A DNA stretch of 64,000 bases from Gracilimonas sp. (GCA_022450045.1 JAKURD010000017.1:1-64000); one strand, 5' to 3'. Positions 8,048-17,015 are shown, numbered from the stretch's first letter. Translations and numbers: made by a program. Notes: generated by a model not told the origin, from the sequence alone.

Positions 8048-8998
8048 CTACGAGCATCCAACGGGTCGTTCCTTGAAATCCTCTCCAAAATAATTATACC
8101 ACTTACGAAAAGGTTTGAAGGCATTTTCAGGATCAAACGGGCGTTTGTATTCACTTTGGCGACACTCCTCACTACAGCAGCCTTCCATTTGATGAGCGCC
8201 TTCCTCTGAGCACACAAACAGCTTGTTGCATTCCATATTCGCACAGTTGATATAGGTATCAGCCGGTTTTCCGGTGATCTCGCATCGGGCGATGGGCTCA
8301 AGGTCCTGTGGATTGACAGGTACTACAAGTCGGTCATCAAACACAAAACACTTTCCTTTGAAATGTTTCCCGCCTTCTTCTTTGGCATAGCGTAGAATTC
8401 CGCCATGCAGCTGATTTACATCTTCCCATCCGCTTTCCTTCATTAGCACAGAAAATTTCTCACAGCGAATGCCGCCGGTGCAGTACATCAATACTTTTTT
8501 GTCTTTGGGGATCTCGGCTTCTTCCATCCATTTTGGGAAGTCATAGAAATTCTCAACATCAGGCTGAACGGCTCCCTCAAAGTGGCCGATCTTAGATTCA
8601 TAGTTATTGCGGACATCGATCATCACATAATCTTCCTCTTCCATCACCCTCCGCCATTCCTGAGGCTCCAGGTAATTCCCTCCATTTTCGGGGTTAACAT
8701 CATCTACGTGCAGGGCTACAATTTCATCCCGGGTTTTAACGGTCAGCCTTGGGAAGGGAATGTAATCCGATTCATCCTGTTTGAACCCGGTATCCTCAAA
8801 GCCGGGCAGCGACCACAAGTAATTCTTGTACTCTTCGATCTGCTGAACGGTGCCGGCCGCCGTGCCGTTGATTCCCTCATTAGAGATATAGATCCTTCCT
8901 TTCAGGCCGATCTCTTTGCAGAATTTTTTGTGAGCTTTGCAAAATCGCTCCGGCTCTTCGATGGGCTGGAAATTGTAGTAAAGTATAACTTGAAACAT
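8048..8998 (-). CDS. trhO: tRNA uridine(34) hydroxylase TrhO (rhodanese family)
   Basis: This is a 316-residue TrhO/YceA family protein, which in E. coli makes 5-hydroxyuridine at tRNA position 34 in an oxygen-dependent reaction. The start at 8998 (MFQVILYYNFQPIEEP) matches the family; an upstream Met adds 14 residues. An acylphosphatase-like N-terminal domain with GRIYISNEGINGTAAG leads into a rhodanese domain (MIDVRNNYESKIGHFEGA). The active-site loop is CTGGIRCEKFSV, with Cys. A C-terminal cysteine-rich segment, C-ITGKPADTYINCANMECN and CCSEECR, probably binds metal. It is a single-gene unit with no partner nearby. Confidence 0.93.
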   Translation of the reverse strand: MFQVILYYNFQPIEEPERFCKAHKKFCKEIGLKGRIYISNEGINGTAAGTVQQIEEYKNYLWSLPGFEDTGFKQDESDYIPFPRLTVKTRDEIVALHVDDVNPENGGNYLEPQEWRRVMEEEDYVMIDVRNNYESKIGHFEGAVQPDVENFYDFPKWMEEAEIPKDKKVLMYCTGGIRCEKFSVLMKESGWEDVNQLHGGILRYAKEEGGKHFKGKCFVFDDRLVVPVNPQDLEPIARCEITGKPADTYINCANMECNKLFVCSEEGAHQMEGCCSEECRQSEYKRPFDPENAFKPFRKWYNYFGEDFKERPVGCS

Positions 8999-9076
8999 TT
9001 TTCTCTTAAATTGTAAGAACTGATAAACTCTTGCGTTCAATATTATCGAATCCCAAAGTTAAGGAAAATCCAAACA

Positions 9077-10882
9077 ATGCATAAGGTCCGGAATCAAATT
9101 AAAAAAGCAGCATTTGCTTTAGGTATGGTGCTGACTTTCGGTTCTGCCCTGGCTTTTGGACAAGTGCGTATTGAGGAGCCGAAGCTGCTTGATATTCAGC
9201 AGGCGTATCATCGGGGTGAAATTGATGTGGATCGGGCGGTTCTGGAACAATTTCGGATGATGTATGAACCGACGAATTTTAAGGATGGACAAAAGTTGAT
9301 AGAAAAGTGTGCGACACCGGCGCATATGTTTTTGCACCGTCACCGGAATGAACTCTCTGAGCAAACTCGGAGTAAGGTGGAGGAATACCGGACAAGAAGA
9401 ACAAAGTCCTCAACGATGCTTGCGGAGGAAAGGTATATTTCTCCCTCCGGCAAGTTTGAGATCATTTATCAAACATCCGGTCAGAATTCGGTTCCATTGG
9501 AAGATAACGGCGATGACTACGGCGGGAATGGAATTCCTGATTATGTTGATCGGGTGGCTGTAAGTGCTGATTCCTCATATCGTCATTTAGTTACGAATAT
9601 TGGATATCCTGATCCTATTCCTTCAGGTACTCGCTATCGTATTGAGGTTGAAAATTTGGTCTTTTATGGCGAGACAAGACCAAATTCTGCAGAACCTTCC
9701 GGCACATATATTCGAATAGAAAATGATTTTGCAGGATTTCCCCCAAACTCACATCCTGAGGGGTATGTGGTAGGTGCCATTTACGCAACCATGGCCCATG
9801 AGTTTAAACATGCCATTCAATACATTCAGAACAACTGGTCGGGGGAGAATGATCTGTGGGCCGAAATGGATGCCACGCTTGTAGAAGAAGTGGTGTACGA
9901 TGATGTAAATGATTACTACAACTATATCGATAATTTTTCGACGGACCTGTTTTCAAGCTCTTCAGCTTCACTGATCCCTGGTTCGTATGAAGACATCACC
10001 TGGGCACTATTTTTCGAAGAATACATTGGGCCGGATTTTTGGGTGGAAGTGTGGGAGCGAATCGAAGCTCAGCCTTCCATACTTTTTCTGGATGCGGTTG
10101 AAGATGAGCTGAACCTGCTTGGGTATGATTTTGATGAAGAGGTGGTCAGATCCTATATGTGGCATTTTGTATCTGGGGATTTAACTGGACAGGATGATTA
10201 TGGTTTTGAAGAAAAAAATGCGTATCCAACTCCTCAACTTGATCATTCTTATCCCTCAGTACCGAATGGTGAATTGCATATGGGAGAATTGGCTCGGATT
10301 TCTTCACGATATTTTGAAATTATACCTGCAGCAAACGATAATGGATTGGTTGAAATTGCAGTTGATTTTGACAGCTCACAAGTAGGTGTGGGTTTGGTTG
10401 CATATTTGAAAACCGGGGAAACAAAAGAGATCATTTCAACAGGAAGAGATAAAGCTCAGGTTTATGTTCCAACCAATTTCATATGGTCTGAAATTGACCG
10501 GCTGGGCGTTGTGATTACAAATTTTGATACAGAAGTAAAATCTGACAATCTGTTTTTTACAGTTGGAAAGTCCGGACAAGTTGTTACTATCAGGGATCCG
10601 AAGTTTACTGACTTGCCTGAGCAAATTGCAGCTTATCAAAACTATCCCAATCCATTCAATCCAGAAACAAAAATAACTTTTGATCTCCCCAGATCTGCAT
10701 ACGTAAGGTTAGAAGTGTTTGATATAATGGGAAGAAAAATAGGCACCTTAGTCGATGAGTTTAGGCGCCTGGGCAACTACACAGAAACTTTCAATGCCGG
10801 TCGTCTGAGTTCGGGTGTCTATTTATATAGGCTTCGTATTGACCAGAAAGTGTTTATAAAAAAAATGATACTGGTTAAATAG
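9077..10882 (+). CDS. Secreted metalloprotease-like protein with T9SS C-terminal sorting domain
   Basis: This 601-residue exported protein has an N-terminal signal peptide (KKAAFALGMVLTFGSALAFG, about 9-28). The central region has DDYGGNGIPDYVDRVA and HEFKHAIQYIQNNW at about 255, an HExxH-like zinc motif with Phe-Lys in the middle, followed by LWAEMDATLVEE. This layout matches the MXAN_6640-type putative metalloproteases. The last 80 residues form a type IX secretion sorting domain: YQNYPNPFNPETKI, a LEVFDIMGRKIGTLVD strand, GVYLYRL and a final KKMILVK. Secretion through T9SS, possibly under PorX control, is inferred. Proteolytic activity is not certain from sequence. Confidence 0.82.
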   Translation: MHKVRNQIKKAAFALGMVLTFGSALAFGQVRIEEPKLLDIQQAYHRGEIDVDRAVLEQFRMMYEPTNFKDGQKLIEKCATPAHMFLHRHRNELSEQTRSKVEEYRTRRTKSSTMLAEERYISPSGKFEIIYQTSGQNSVPLEDNGDDYGGNGIPDYVDRVAVSADSSYRHLVTNIGYPDPIPSGTRYRIEVENLVFYGETRPNSAEPSGTYIRIENDFAGFPPNSHPEGYVVGAIYATMAHEFKHAIQYIQNNWSGENDLWAEMDATLVEEVVYDDVNDYYNYIDNFSTDLFSSSSASLIPGSYEDITWALFFEEYIGPDFWVEVWERIEAQPSILFLDAVEDELNLLGYDFDEEVVRSYMWHFVSGDLTGQDDYGFEEKNAYPTPQLDHSYPSVPNGELHMGELARISSRYFEIIPAANDNGLVEIAVDFDSSQVGVGLVAYLKTGETKEIISTGRDKAQVYVPTNFIWSEIDRLGVVITNFDTEVKSDNLFFTVGKSGQVVTIRDPKFTDLPEQIAAYQNYPNPFNPETKITFDLPRSAYVRLEVFDIMGRKIGTLVDEFRRLGNYTETFNAGRLSSGVYLYRLRIDQKVFIKKMILVK

Positions 10883-10888
10883 TGCGAC

Positions 10889-10937
10889 CGTGTTTACGTA
10901 TTTCTGTTTCAATGAATACAAGTAATACATAAACACG
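10889..10937. terminator. Hairpin between convergent genes
   Basis: CGTGTTTACGTATT (10889-10902) pairs with AATACATAAACACG (10924-10937) with one mismatch and a 21-nt loop. It lies between the stops of the secreted protease-like gene (plus) and fumarylacetoacetase (minus), so it may terminate both. Confidence 0.5.
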
Positions 10938-10959
10938 TTACCACACAAACATGGACAAG

Positions 10960-12219
10960 CTATTTAAGAGGTGGTAAGATCTTTCCTTTGACCTCTCCAA
11001 ATCCCACACGGCAGCCATCGCCTTGGGCAAATCCGGTCATGATCACCTCGTCACCATCCTCAAGAAAAATACGTTCTTCTCCTGATGAAAGTCTGAGTGG
11101 TTTGGTTCCCTTCCATGCAAGTTCCAGCATACTGCCAAAAGAATCTTCTGTGGGCCCGCTGATGGTTCCTGAACCGTAAAGATCGCCTGGCTGAATATTA
11201 CACCCGGTGATGGTATGATGGGCAAGCTGTTGAGCCATGGTCCAGTAAAGGTGCTTAAAATTGGAAGTGCAGATCTTGTGAACTGCCTCCGACCGTTCTG
11301 TTTTCAACAATACTTCAAGCTGAATATCGAAGGTGGTTCGTCTTTTTTGATGAAGATAGGGTAGTGGCTTCGGGTTTTGAGAAGGGCAGTCTATTTTGAA
11401 AGGCTGCAGGGCCTCTGTGGTTACGATCCAGGGCGAAATGGAGGTTGCCCAGTTCTTGGCAAGAAAAGGCCCCAGCGGCTGATATTCCCATTTTTGAATA
11501 TCACGGGCGCTCCAGTCGTTCACCAATACTAACCCGAAAATATGATCGTCGGCATCGTCTACAGGAATGGGTTCTCCAAGAACATTCCCGGGGCCGGTGA
11601 GGAAACCGACTTCCAGTTCAAAATCCAAATTTTTGGAAGGGCCGAAGATGGGTTGATCCGAGTTTTTAGGTATAGTTTGTCCTTTTGGCCGGTGAAGCTT
11701 CGTTCCGCTTAATACAATGGAACTTGCTCTTCCGTGATAGCCCACCGGCAGATATTTCCAGTTTGGGAGCAGTGCATTTTCGGGATCACGAAACATAGAA
11801 CCTACATTGCGTGCATGCTGTTTGGAAGAATAGAAATCGGTGTAATCCCCAATTTGAACCGGCATGGTCAACTCAACTTCTTCTTGTTTTTTGATTGCCC
11901 GTCCGCGAAGCAGTTCATCATCTCTGAGTGTAGGAGTTTCTTCAGAAAGTACATGTTGAAGGGTTTGGCGCGCTTCCACCCAGGCGGATTTACCGAGACT
12001 CATAAAATAGTTGAGTGTTGAATCCTGAAATACAAATTGATACTTAAGTTCCGGCCCGTCAAAAAAACCTTCCTCATCCAGTACAAAAAGATCGATGATA
12101 TGATCTCCAATAGCAGAACATAAGTGGATCTCTCCACTTCCGGTTTTATAGGCTCCGTAGGGGAGATTCTGAATAGGAAAGTGGGAATCAGGTGAAACGG
12201 GGATAAAAGATCTAAGCAT
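10960..12219 (-). CDS. fahA: Fumarylacetoacetase
   Basis: This 419-residue enzyme hydrolyses fumarylacetoacetate to fumarate and acetoacetate, the last step of tyrosine degradation through homogentisate. The N-terminal SH3-like domain (MLRSFIPVSPDSHFPIQNLPYG) precedes the C-terminal catalytic fold. Typical segments include DYTDFYSSKQHARNVGSMFR, PVGYHGRASSIVLSG, LDFELEVGFLTGPGN, LVNDWSARDIQKWEYQPLGPF and GDLYGSGTISGPTEDSFGSM. The length is normal for bacterial FAH. No other homogentisate-pathway gene (hmgA, hppD) lies in the window, so regulation with them cannot be judged. It stands alone between convergent and divergent neighbours. Confidence 0.96.
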   Translation of the reverse strand: MLRSFIPVSPDSHFPIQNLPYGAYKTGSGEIHLCSAIGDHIIDLFVLDEEGFFDGPELKYQFVFQDSTLNYFMSLGKSAWVEARQTLQHVLSEETPTLRDDELLRGRAIKKQEEVELTMPVQIGDYTDFYSSKQHARNVGSMFRDPENALLPNWKYLPVGYHGRASSIVLSGTKLHRPKGQTIPKNSDQPIFGPSKNLDFELEVGFLTGPGNVLGEPIPVDDADDHIFGLVLVNDWSARDIQKWEYQPLGPFLAKNWATSISPWIVTTEALQPFKIDCPSQNPKPLPYLHQKRRTTFDIQLEVLLKTERSEAVHKICTSNFKHLYWTMAQQLAHHTITGCNIQPGDLYGSGTISGPTEDSFGSMLELAWKGTKPLRLSSGEERIFLEDGDEVIMTGFAQGDGCRVGFGEVKGKILPPLK

Positions 12220-12389
12220 CTTCTCAGGTATTAGCGCTTTTTAAATAAGGTGCTCAATTATAAGCATCCTTAATGAACCGAAAAATCTATAATTAAACCA
12301 AAGGATGAGTATGTTTATAAAATTGCTTATTTCAGTGTTTTAACATTTATTCTAATCAAAGTTGGTTAAACATTAAGCACAGGCACGAT

Positions 12390-12680
12390 ATGACGAAAAC
12401 GGAGGTACTTAAAAAACTTGCAGAACAGCTTGATCTCACTCAGGCTGACACTGAAAAATTGTATGATTCTTTTGTAGATGGGGCTACAACCTTGCTTGCC
12501 ATGAACAAAGGATTTACCCTTCCGGGGCTTGGAAGTTTCCATTCGGAAGTACGGGCTGAACACAGATCTTACAATCCCCATTACAAACAAATGATGATGA
12601 TCCCGCCCAAGAAAGTGGTGCATTTTAATCAAAGCAGCACCCTCAAGGCTGAAATTAATGAGGAGAATGATGAGCAATAA
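12390..12680 (+). CDS. HU/IHF-family DNA-binding protein
   Basis: This 96-residue protein of HU/IHF size begins MTKTEVLKKLAEQLDLTQAD. The helical N-terminus is followed by GFTLPGLGSFHSEVRAEH, equivalent to the V-L-GFGTF strand of HU. The arm region (YNPHYKQMMMIPPKKVVHFN) departs from the usual GRNPxTG...A sequence. It is therefore a divergent member that may bind DNA differently. The next gene, also HU-related, starts inside its last codons (11-nt overlap), so the two are probably co-translated and may form a heterodimer, by analogy with IHF. Confidence 0.8.
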   Translation: MTKTEVLKKLAEQLDLTQADTEKLYDSFVDGATTLLAMNKGFTLPGLGSFHSEVRAEHRSYNPHYKQMMMIPPKKVVHFNQSSTLKAEINEENDEQ

Positions 12681-13683
12681 GGTAACATACGCAGAGATCA
12701 TTGAGGCACTTTCCCGCACAACCGGGTTCAGTAAACAGAAAAGTGAAGCATTCGCCAAAGCACTGATCGCTGAGGTTAAAGCAGAACTTCAGGAAACAGG
12801 GAAGGCCTCCATAACAAATTTTGGAAGTTTTAAAGTTAAGGAAGTAGCCGAGCGGCAGGGGCAGAATCCTCAGACTGGGGAACCCATCACTATTCCTGCG
12901 CACAAGCGTGTTACCTTTACCCCATATAAAGCATTACGAGAGGAGGTGAATGCTAAATATGCCCATCTCGAAAGCGAACTGATCGGGGAGAAAAAAGGAA
13001 AGCCGGCGACAAAAAGTGGAGCAGCATCGGCTATATTCGAAGAAGAGAAACTTCCGGACCCGGATCTTGAAACAGATGATGTGGTTAAAGAGGAACCGAA
13101 GTCATTTAAACGAAAGGAGCATGCCCGCGGCAATAACACCGGCTTGATCATGGTTGCGGTGCTGGTTTTAGTTATCGTTGGGTTGGCCTCGGCCTGGTTT
13201 TTATTGAGAACAGATGACCCCGCGCAAACAGCCATGAATGCATCTGCTGAAACAGAGGCTTCTTCACAGAATGAAATAACAGCAAAACAAGAGCCTGTGT
13301 CTGAGAAAAAAGCGTCCCCACAAAATCCGGAATTGGCAGGACAAACCTCATCCGAAACGGCTAAGGATGGAAATATCTATCAAGTGAAAGAGGATGAATG
13401 GTATTGGGTGATCTCAAGAAATGCATATGGAAAAGCTCATTTCTGGCCTCTGATATTTGAGGCGAATTTCAATCGTGATACTCATCCGGATTCCCTGGAA
13501 ACCGGCACTTTGCTTAAGATCCCGGCATTATCAGGTACGTCTGATAATCTGACTGCCGAAGACTACGCCAGGCTGGCATCGGGAGCAGCACTTGTATCCT
13601 CAGCCTATGAAAATTTTGGGAAACTGGATAAAGCGAAAGAGTACGCGAGGTACGCAGATAAATGGAACCGAAACAGTCAATAG
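12670..13683 (+). CDS. HU domain fused to a membrane segment and a LysM-like domain
   Basis: The start at 12670 (MSNKVTYAEI) is chosen because AGGAG at 12661-12665 sits just before it; ATGs at 12658 and 12667 fit less well. Residues 1-95 form an HU domain with the canonical ITNFGSFKVKE and GQNPQTGEPITIPAHKRVTF arm. A charged linker leads to one membrane span (GLIMVAVLVLVIVGLASAWFLL, about 159-180). A Ser/Ala/Glu-rich stretch and a LysM-like region (about 236-286: YQVKEDEWYWVISRNAYG, then HFWPLIFEANFN and L-TGTLLKIP) come next. The last 40 residues look like one TPR-type helix pair. The predicted topology is DNA-binding domain inside and glycan-binding domain outside, so it could tether the nucleoid to the cell wall. 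Only the domain order is seen; the role is inference. Confidence 0.85.
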   Translation: MSNKVTYAEIIEALSRTTGFSKQKSEAFAKALIAEVKAELQETGKASITNFGSFKVKEVAERQGQNPQTGEPITIPAHKRVTFTPYKALREEVNAKYAHLESELIGEKKGKPATKSGAASAIFEEEKLPDPDLETDDVVKEEPKSFKRKEHARGNNTGLIMVAVLVLVIVGLASAWFLLRTDDPAQTAMNASAETEASSQNEITAKQEPVSEKKASPQNPELAGQTSSETAKDGNIYQVKEDEWYWVISRNAYGKAHFWPLIFEANFNRDTHPDSLETGTLLKIPALSGTSDNLTAEDYARLASGAALVSSAYENFGKLDKAKEYARYADKWNRNSQ

Positions 13684-13686
13684 CAG

Positions 13687-14823
13687 TTACATAGTTACGA
13701 GATCAAGCAGAATGGAATCTGCGATCTTAAGTCCGTTACTGGTTAATGATATGCGTTCGTCAAGTTCGGCTTTACCTTCCGTTTCCAGCTTTTGCAGGTA
13801 TTTTTTTTGTACAGCATTAAACTCAAAATAATAGAGATTTTTCAGCTCTTCAAGGGAAAGTCCTTTTTTGGTTCGCATCCCCAGCATCAATCGCTCTTCT
13901 GCAAGATCTGCTAAAGTTAAGCTTTCCGGCTGATATGGAGTTTCCCAGCCTTGCTTTAAATAAGATCGGAGGTCAGGTTTATTGCTCCACCTCCGGGCTG
14001 ATTTACGGCCCTCCTCCCACCAAAAAGAATGAGCACCGGGCCCTAACCCCAGATAATTTTCATGGCTCCAGTAACTGGAATTATGCAATGCTTCTCTGCC
14101 CGGATGTGCGTAATTGCTGACCTCATATTGATAAATACCGGCACTTTTCAGTTTCTCAACTACGAGATCAAAATGATGAGAAACCGTATCATCTTCGGGA
14201 GGAGTGATACGCCCTAATTTCACCTGCTTTCCCAATCGGGTTTGAGGCTCCACCGTCAGCGAATAGGCTGAAATATGAGGCGGGTTGAATTGCAAAAGCG
14301 TATCTATATCTTGCGCAAGAGACTCTAAGGTCTGGCCGGGGTTTCCGTAGATCAGGTCAGCGGTGAAGACATCAATATCAGAAGCTTTCAAAAGTTCGAG
14401 ACATTTCAGGGCTTCATTTGATGTATGTGCCCGATTCATGAATTTCAGGAGTTCGGGATCAAAGCTCTGTACGCCCATGCTTGCCCGGTTAATTCCGGCT
14501 GATCTTAATCCCGATAGAAATTCTTTGCTAACATCATCGGGGTTCATTTCCAGAGTAACTTCCTTCAGGTCAAGTTTAAAAACCGAATCGATCGTTTCCA
14601 GGATAGTTCCTACTTGTGAAGGAGTAAGCAAGGAGGGCGTTCCACCGCCAAAGTAGATCGTTTGAATGGGTTTTTCGGTAAATCGTGAGATTTCTTTGGA
14701 ATGAATTTCCCGAATCAGTTCATCCACAAAATCCTGTTTATGCTGTTGCCGGGTTACGAAGTAAAAATCGCAGTACGAGCAAGCTTGTTTGCAAAAAGGA
14801 ATATGGATGTAAAGACCGCTCAT
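13687..14823 (-). CDS. hemW: HemW-like radical SAM protein (coproporphyrinogen III oxidase-like)
   Basis: This 378-residue radical SAM protein begins MSGLYIHIPFCKQACSYCDF, in which CKQACSYC is the CxxxCxxC iron-sulfur cluster motif after a haem-enzyme-like lead-in. IYFGGGTPSLL is the SAM-binding glycine motif, and MGVQSFDPELLKFMNRAH and NPPHISAYSLTVEP are typical of HemW. HemW is a haem chaperone that is often misannotated as HemN; the second cysteine arrangement of true HemN (C-C-AC) is absent here. Its stop lies three bases after the HU-LysM gene stop (convergent). The palindrome at 14837-14876 separates it from the carbonic anhydrase gene upstream. Confidence 0.9.
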   Translation of the reverse strand: MSGLYIHIPFCKQACSYCDFYFVTRQQHKQDFVDELIREIHSKEISRFTEKPIQTIYFGGGTPSLLTPSQVGTILETIDSVFKLDLKEVTLEMNPDDVSKEFLSGLRSAGINRASMGVQSFDPELLKFMNRAHTSNEALKCLELLKASDIDVFTADLIYGNPGQTLESLAQDIDTLLQFNPPHISAYSLTVEPQTRLGKQVKLGRITPPEDDTVSHHFDLVVEKLKSAGIYQYEVSNYAHPGREALHNSSYWSHENYLGLGPGAHSFWWEEGRKSARRWSNKPDLRSYLKQGWETPYQPESLTLADLAEERLMLGMRTKKGLSLEELKNLYYFEFNAVQKKYLQKLETEGKAELDERISLTSNGLKIADSILLDLVTM

Positions 14824-14836
14824 TTTGGGAATGTTG

Positions 14837-14876
14837 AATGCTAAATGTTAAATGAGGTCATTTAACATTTAGCATT
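14837..14876. repeat. Perfect 19-bp inverted repeat with a 2-nt loop
   Basis: AATGCTAAATGTTAAATGA (14837-14855) is the exact complement of TCATTTAACATTTAGCATT (14858-14876). It lies between the hemW start and the carbonic anhydrase stop, both on the minus strand. A related 12-bp pair, AAATGTTAAATG and CATTTAACATTT, lies at 30083-30114. It is a dispersed palindromic element, possibly also acting as a terminator. Confidence 0.65.
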
Positions 14877-14881
14877 AATAA

Positions 14882-15424
14882 TTACTTAGTATAAAAAGGA
14901 TTTTCGTCGTACTGATCTTTTTGCTGATAAGCGCGGGAGTATTTTATGTAATTAGCCGCATATTTTGGGATGGATGCCAATTCTTCATCGGTTAGTTTCC
15001 GCGTTTTTTTTGCCGGCGATCCCATATACATATAGCCGCTTTCCAGGGTTTTTCCGGGAGGAACCAACGTGCCTGCAGCCACTATCACATCCGGCTCAAT
15101 CACAACCTTATCTAAAATCGTTGCATTGATGCCAATCAGTACCCGGTCTTTGATGGTACATCCGTGAACCACGGCTCCATGCCCAACAGTAACTTCGTTG
15201 CCAATTATAGTCGGCCCGGTTTGATTCATTACGTGAATGCAGACGTTATCCTGCACATTACTTCGGTCTCCAATCTGAATGTAGTTCACATCCCCGCGAA
15301 TGGTAACGTTGAACCAAACGCTGCTTTCGTTACCAAGGGTAACATCCCCGATGATATCGGCACTTGGAGCCACAAAGGCGGTTTCATCAAATTTGGGAGT
15401 ACTCTTCAGAAATTCGTAGATCAT
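14882..15424 (-). CDS. Gamma carbonic anhydrase family protein
   Basis: This 180-residue left-handed beta-helix protein of the gamma carbonic anhydrase/YrdA family contains hexapeptide repeats from about 20 to 135 (SADIIGDVTLGNESSVWFN, TIRGDVNYIQIGDRSNVQDN). Three histidines that would bind zinc between trimer subunits are present: H64 in CIHV, and H82 and H87 in VGHGAVVHG. GINATILDKVVIEP and the C-terminal SPAKKTRKLTDEE segment are characteristic. Many members lack measurable carbonic anhydrase activity, so the reaction is uncertain. No partner gene adjoins it. Confidence 0.9.
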   Translation of the reverse strand: MIYEFLKSTPKFDETAFVAPSADIIGDVTLGNESSVWFNVTIRGDVNYIQIGDRSNVQDNVCIHVMNQTGPTIIGNEVTVGHGAVVHGCTIKDRVLIGINATILDKVVIEPDVIVAAGTLVPPGKTLESGYMYMGSPAKKTRKLTDEELASIPKYAANYIKYSRAYQQKDQYDENPFYTK

Positions 15425-15464
15425 GGATATGGCGGCTAGTACATTTTACATTTATATAAGATAT

Positions 15465-15530
15465 GAATATCCAACATCCAATATCCATCACGGAATGATC
15501 AAGTTTTCATCCTTGGATATTAGATTTTCT
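15465..15530. repeat. Repeat family C, copy overlapping a CDS 3' end
   Basis: AATATCCAACATCCAATATC, then CACGGAATGATCAAG, then CCTTGGATATTAGATTTTC. The same order occurs at 15910-16012 and 17757-17836. The minus-strand four-helix-bundle gene ends inside this copy. Confidence 0.6.
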
Positions 15531-15893
15531 GTTTTTCATATTTCGTTTGGCAGTATCGATACTAGTGAAGAATATTGAGATTAGCTCATCACATTCAACT
15601 AAGGCTTGATCTGCTTTTTTGTGTTCAAGTAAAGGTTTTTCTTTGATGATGGTTAGTGCAATGAATGACTCTCTGAGTTCTTTTAAACCGATTTTCATTT
15701 TATGTACAAAATCTTTTCTGGATTCTGCCGCTTGTGCCTCTCCATATATAAAAGCGGGTGCTGTTCCAGATCGTATTAATTGATTCTTGAAGTGTCTTCC
15801 CGTGTAATTTTTAGGAAGCATTTCAACAATTTTCATGATCAGGATGGCGAATTTCACAAGTCTGTTTTGCAGATCAAATTTTTGATTTTTCAT
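15507..15893 (-). CDS. Four-helix-bundle protein (S23/IVP-like)
   Basis: This 128-residue protein starts MKNQKFDLQNRLVKFAILI at 15893; a longer frame back to 16025 runs through repeat sequence and is rejected. It matches the four-helix-bundle family first described from intervening sequences in 23S rRNA genes: F-L-R-VKFAI near the start, GRHFKNQLIRSGTAPAFIYGEAQAAESRKDF in the middle and KIGLKELRESFIALTII after it. No rRNA gene is present here. Members are common as single chromosomal genes in Bacteroidota with unknown role. The terminal residues SNIQG come from repeat family C. Confidence 0.8.
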   Translation of the reverse strand: MKNQKFDLQNRLVKFAILIMKIVEMLPKNYTGRHFKNQLIRSGTAPAFIYGEAQAAESRKDFVHKMKIGLKELRESFIALTIIKEKPLLEHKKADQALVECDELISIFFTSIDTAKRNMKNRKSNIQG

Positions 15894-15909
15894 GATACTA
15901 TTCCTTGAA

Positions 15910-16012
15910 TTATAAGTTAGAGGGAATATCCAATAACCAATATCCATCACGGAATGATGAAGTTGATAATCCCTGGATATTGAATATTCCGTATTGGTTA
16001 TTGGATGTTCAA
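15910..16012. repeat. Repeat family C, palindromic copy
   Basis: AATATCCAATAACCAATATC (about 15928) and its near complement GAATATTCCGTATTGGTTATTGGAT (ending about 16008) flank CACGGAATGATGAAGTTGAT. The radC stop codon abuts its right end (TTTTGAACATCCAATAACC when read on the minus strand). Confidence 0.65.
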
Positions 16013-16725
16013 AAGAGTCCTTCACTCCTTAAGCTTACAAAATTATATCCCGCAACGATCACATGGTCATCTACCGGAATCCCAAACAGTTTTCCGCATT
16101 CGGCGATGCGCTTGGTGAGCTGAATATCGGCGGTAGAGGCTTTGTTATGTCCCGACGGGTGGTTGTGAATGAGGACGATGGAATTTGCTTCATTCAGCAC
16201 GGCCTGACGCATAACCTCGGCTGTATCCACAATGGTTGCCGTTTTTCCGCCGTTGCTGATCTTGGAAAAGCCCATTAATTTTTTGGTGTTATCGAGAAAG
16301 CCGACGATAAAGGTTTCTTTAGTAAGATGACGGAGTTTTGGCGCAAAGTAGGCGTTTACATCTTCGGGGGAAGTGATCTGAATTTCTTCTCCCAAAGCGG
16401 CCACCTGCAACCGTCGGGCGAGTTCAAATGCTGCTTCCAGCGTGATGGCCTTCACTTTGGCAATACCGGGAATCACCTTCAGGGCCTGCCAGTCTTTGCG
16501 TACCAAATTGTGCAACCCGCCAAACTGATTGAGTAAGGCCTTGGCGGTATCAATGACGTTCATTTTTTTGGTGCCGGTGCGGATCAGGATGGCAAGGAGT
16601 TCGGAGTCGGAGAGGGCATCGGCGCCGTAATTCATAAGCTTTTCGCGAGGCTGCTCATCGGGGAGCATCTCTTTGACGGTGCGCTTGTGGAAATGTTCTA
16701 CGGAAAAGGATTCTTCAAAATTCAT
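16009..16725 (-). CDS. radC: RadC family JAB/MPN-domain protein
   Basis: This 238-residue RadC-type protein has an N-terminal helix-hairpin-helix region (about 30-100) with DALSDSELLAILIRTGT and VIPGIAKVKAITLEAAFELARR. The C-terminal JAB/MPN+ domain carries the metal-binding motif LIHNHPSGHNKASTADIQLT and a final VDDHVIVAGYNFVSLRSEG. The family was named for DNA repair, but that phenotype was later withdrawn and the function remains unclear; homologues often occur near mobile DNA. It is a single gene. The 3' end abuts repeat family C. Confidence 0.9.
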   Translation of the reverse strand: MNFEESFSVEHFHKRTVKEMLPDEQPREKLMNYGADALSDSELLAILIRTGTKKMNVIDTAKALLNQFGGLHNLVRKDWQALKVIPGIAKVKAITLEAAFELARRLQVAALGEEIQITSPEDVNAYFAPKLRHLTKETFIVGFLDNTKKLMGFSKISNGGKTATIVDTAEVMRQAVLNEANSIVLIHNHPSGHNKASTADIQLTKRIAECGKLFGIPVDDHVIVAGYNFVSLRSEGLF

Positions 16726-16856
16726 GGCTCTAAGGTTGGTTTATTCTTTCTTAGTCAGAGCGATGAAAAGGCAATTCCTTACAGAATTTTTTTCGTTAAT
16801 GGTGTAATAGTTATTCGTTATTGGAGAATGCGACCGTTACTCAAATAACGAATAAC

Positions 16857-17015
16857 TATGGATGTTGTATACAACATCCATGCTTCGCTAAAGGCGAGAT
16901 CCTTCGGGGGTACCCTCAGGATGACTGCTTTTTTTACGTCATCACTGCTTAATTATAAAGTCATTCTGAGGGTACCCCCGAAGAACCTTGCGTAGTTAGG
17001 CTGCGAATTTAGTCC
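16857..17015. repeat. Repeat family B copy B4, inverted arrangement
   Basis: TGCTTCGCTAAAGGCGAGA, then GGGGGTACCCTCAGGATGAC, and after 30 bases GTCATTCTGAGGGTACCCCC with GAAGAACCTTGCGTAGTTAG. The two GGGGGTACCC arms can pair over about 20 bp. The right edge, GCGAATTTAGTCCC, merges directly into a broken regulator gene. Confidence 0.7.

Noticed and set aside
15507..15893. Four-helix-bundle gene as part of an rRNA intervening sequence
   Set aside because: No 23S rRNA sequence surrounds it. It stands between protein-coding genes, as many chromosomal members of the family do.
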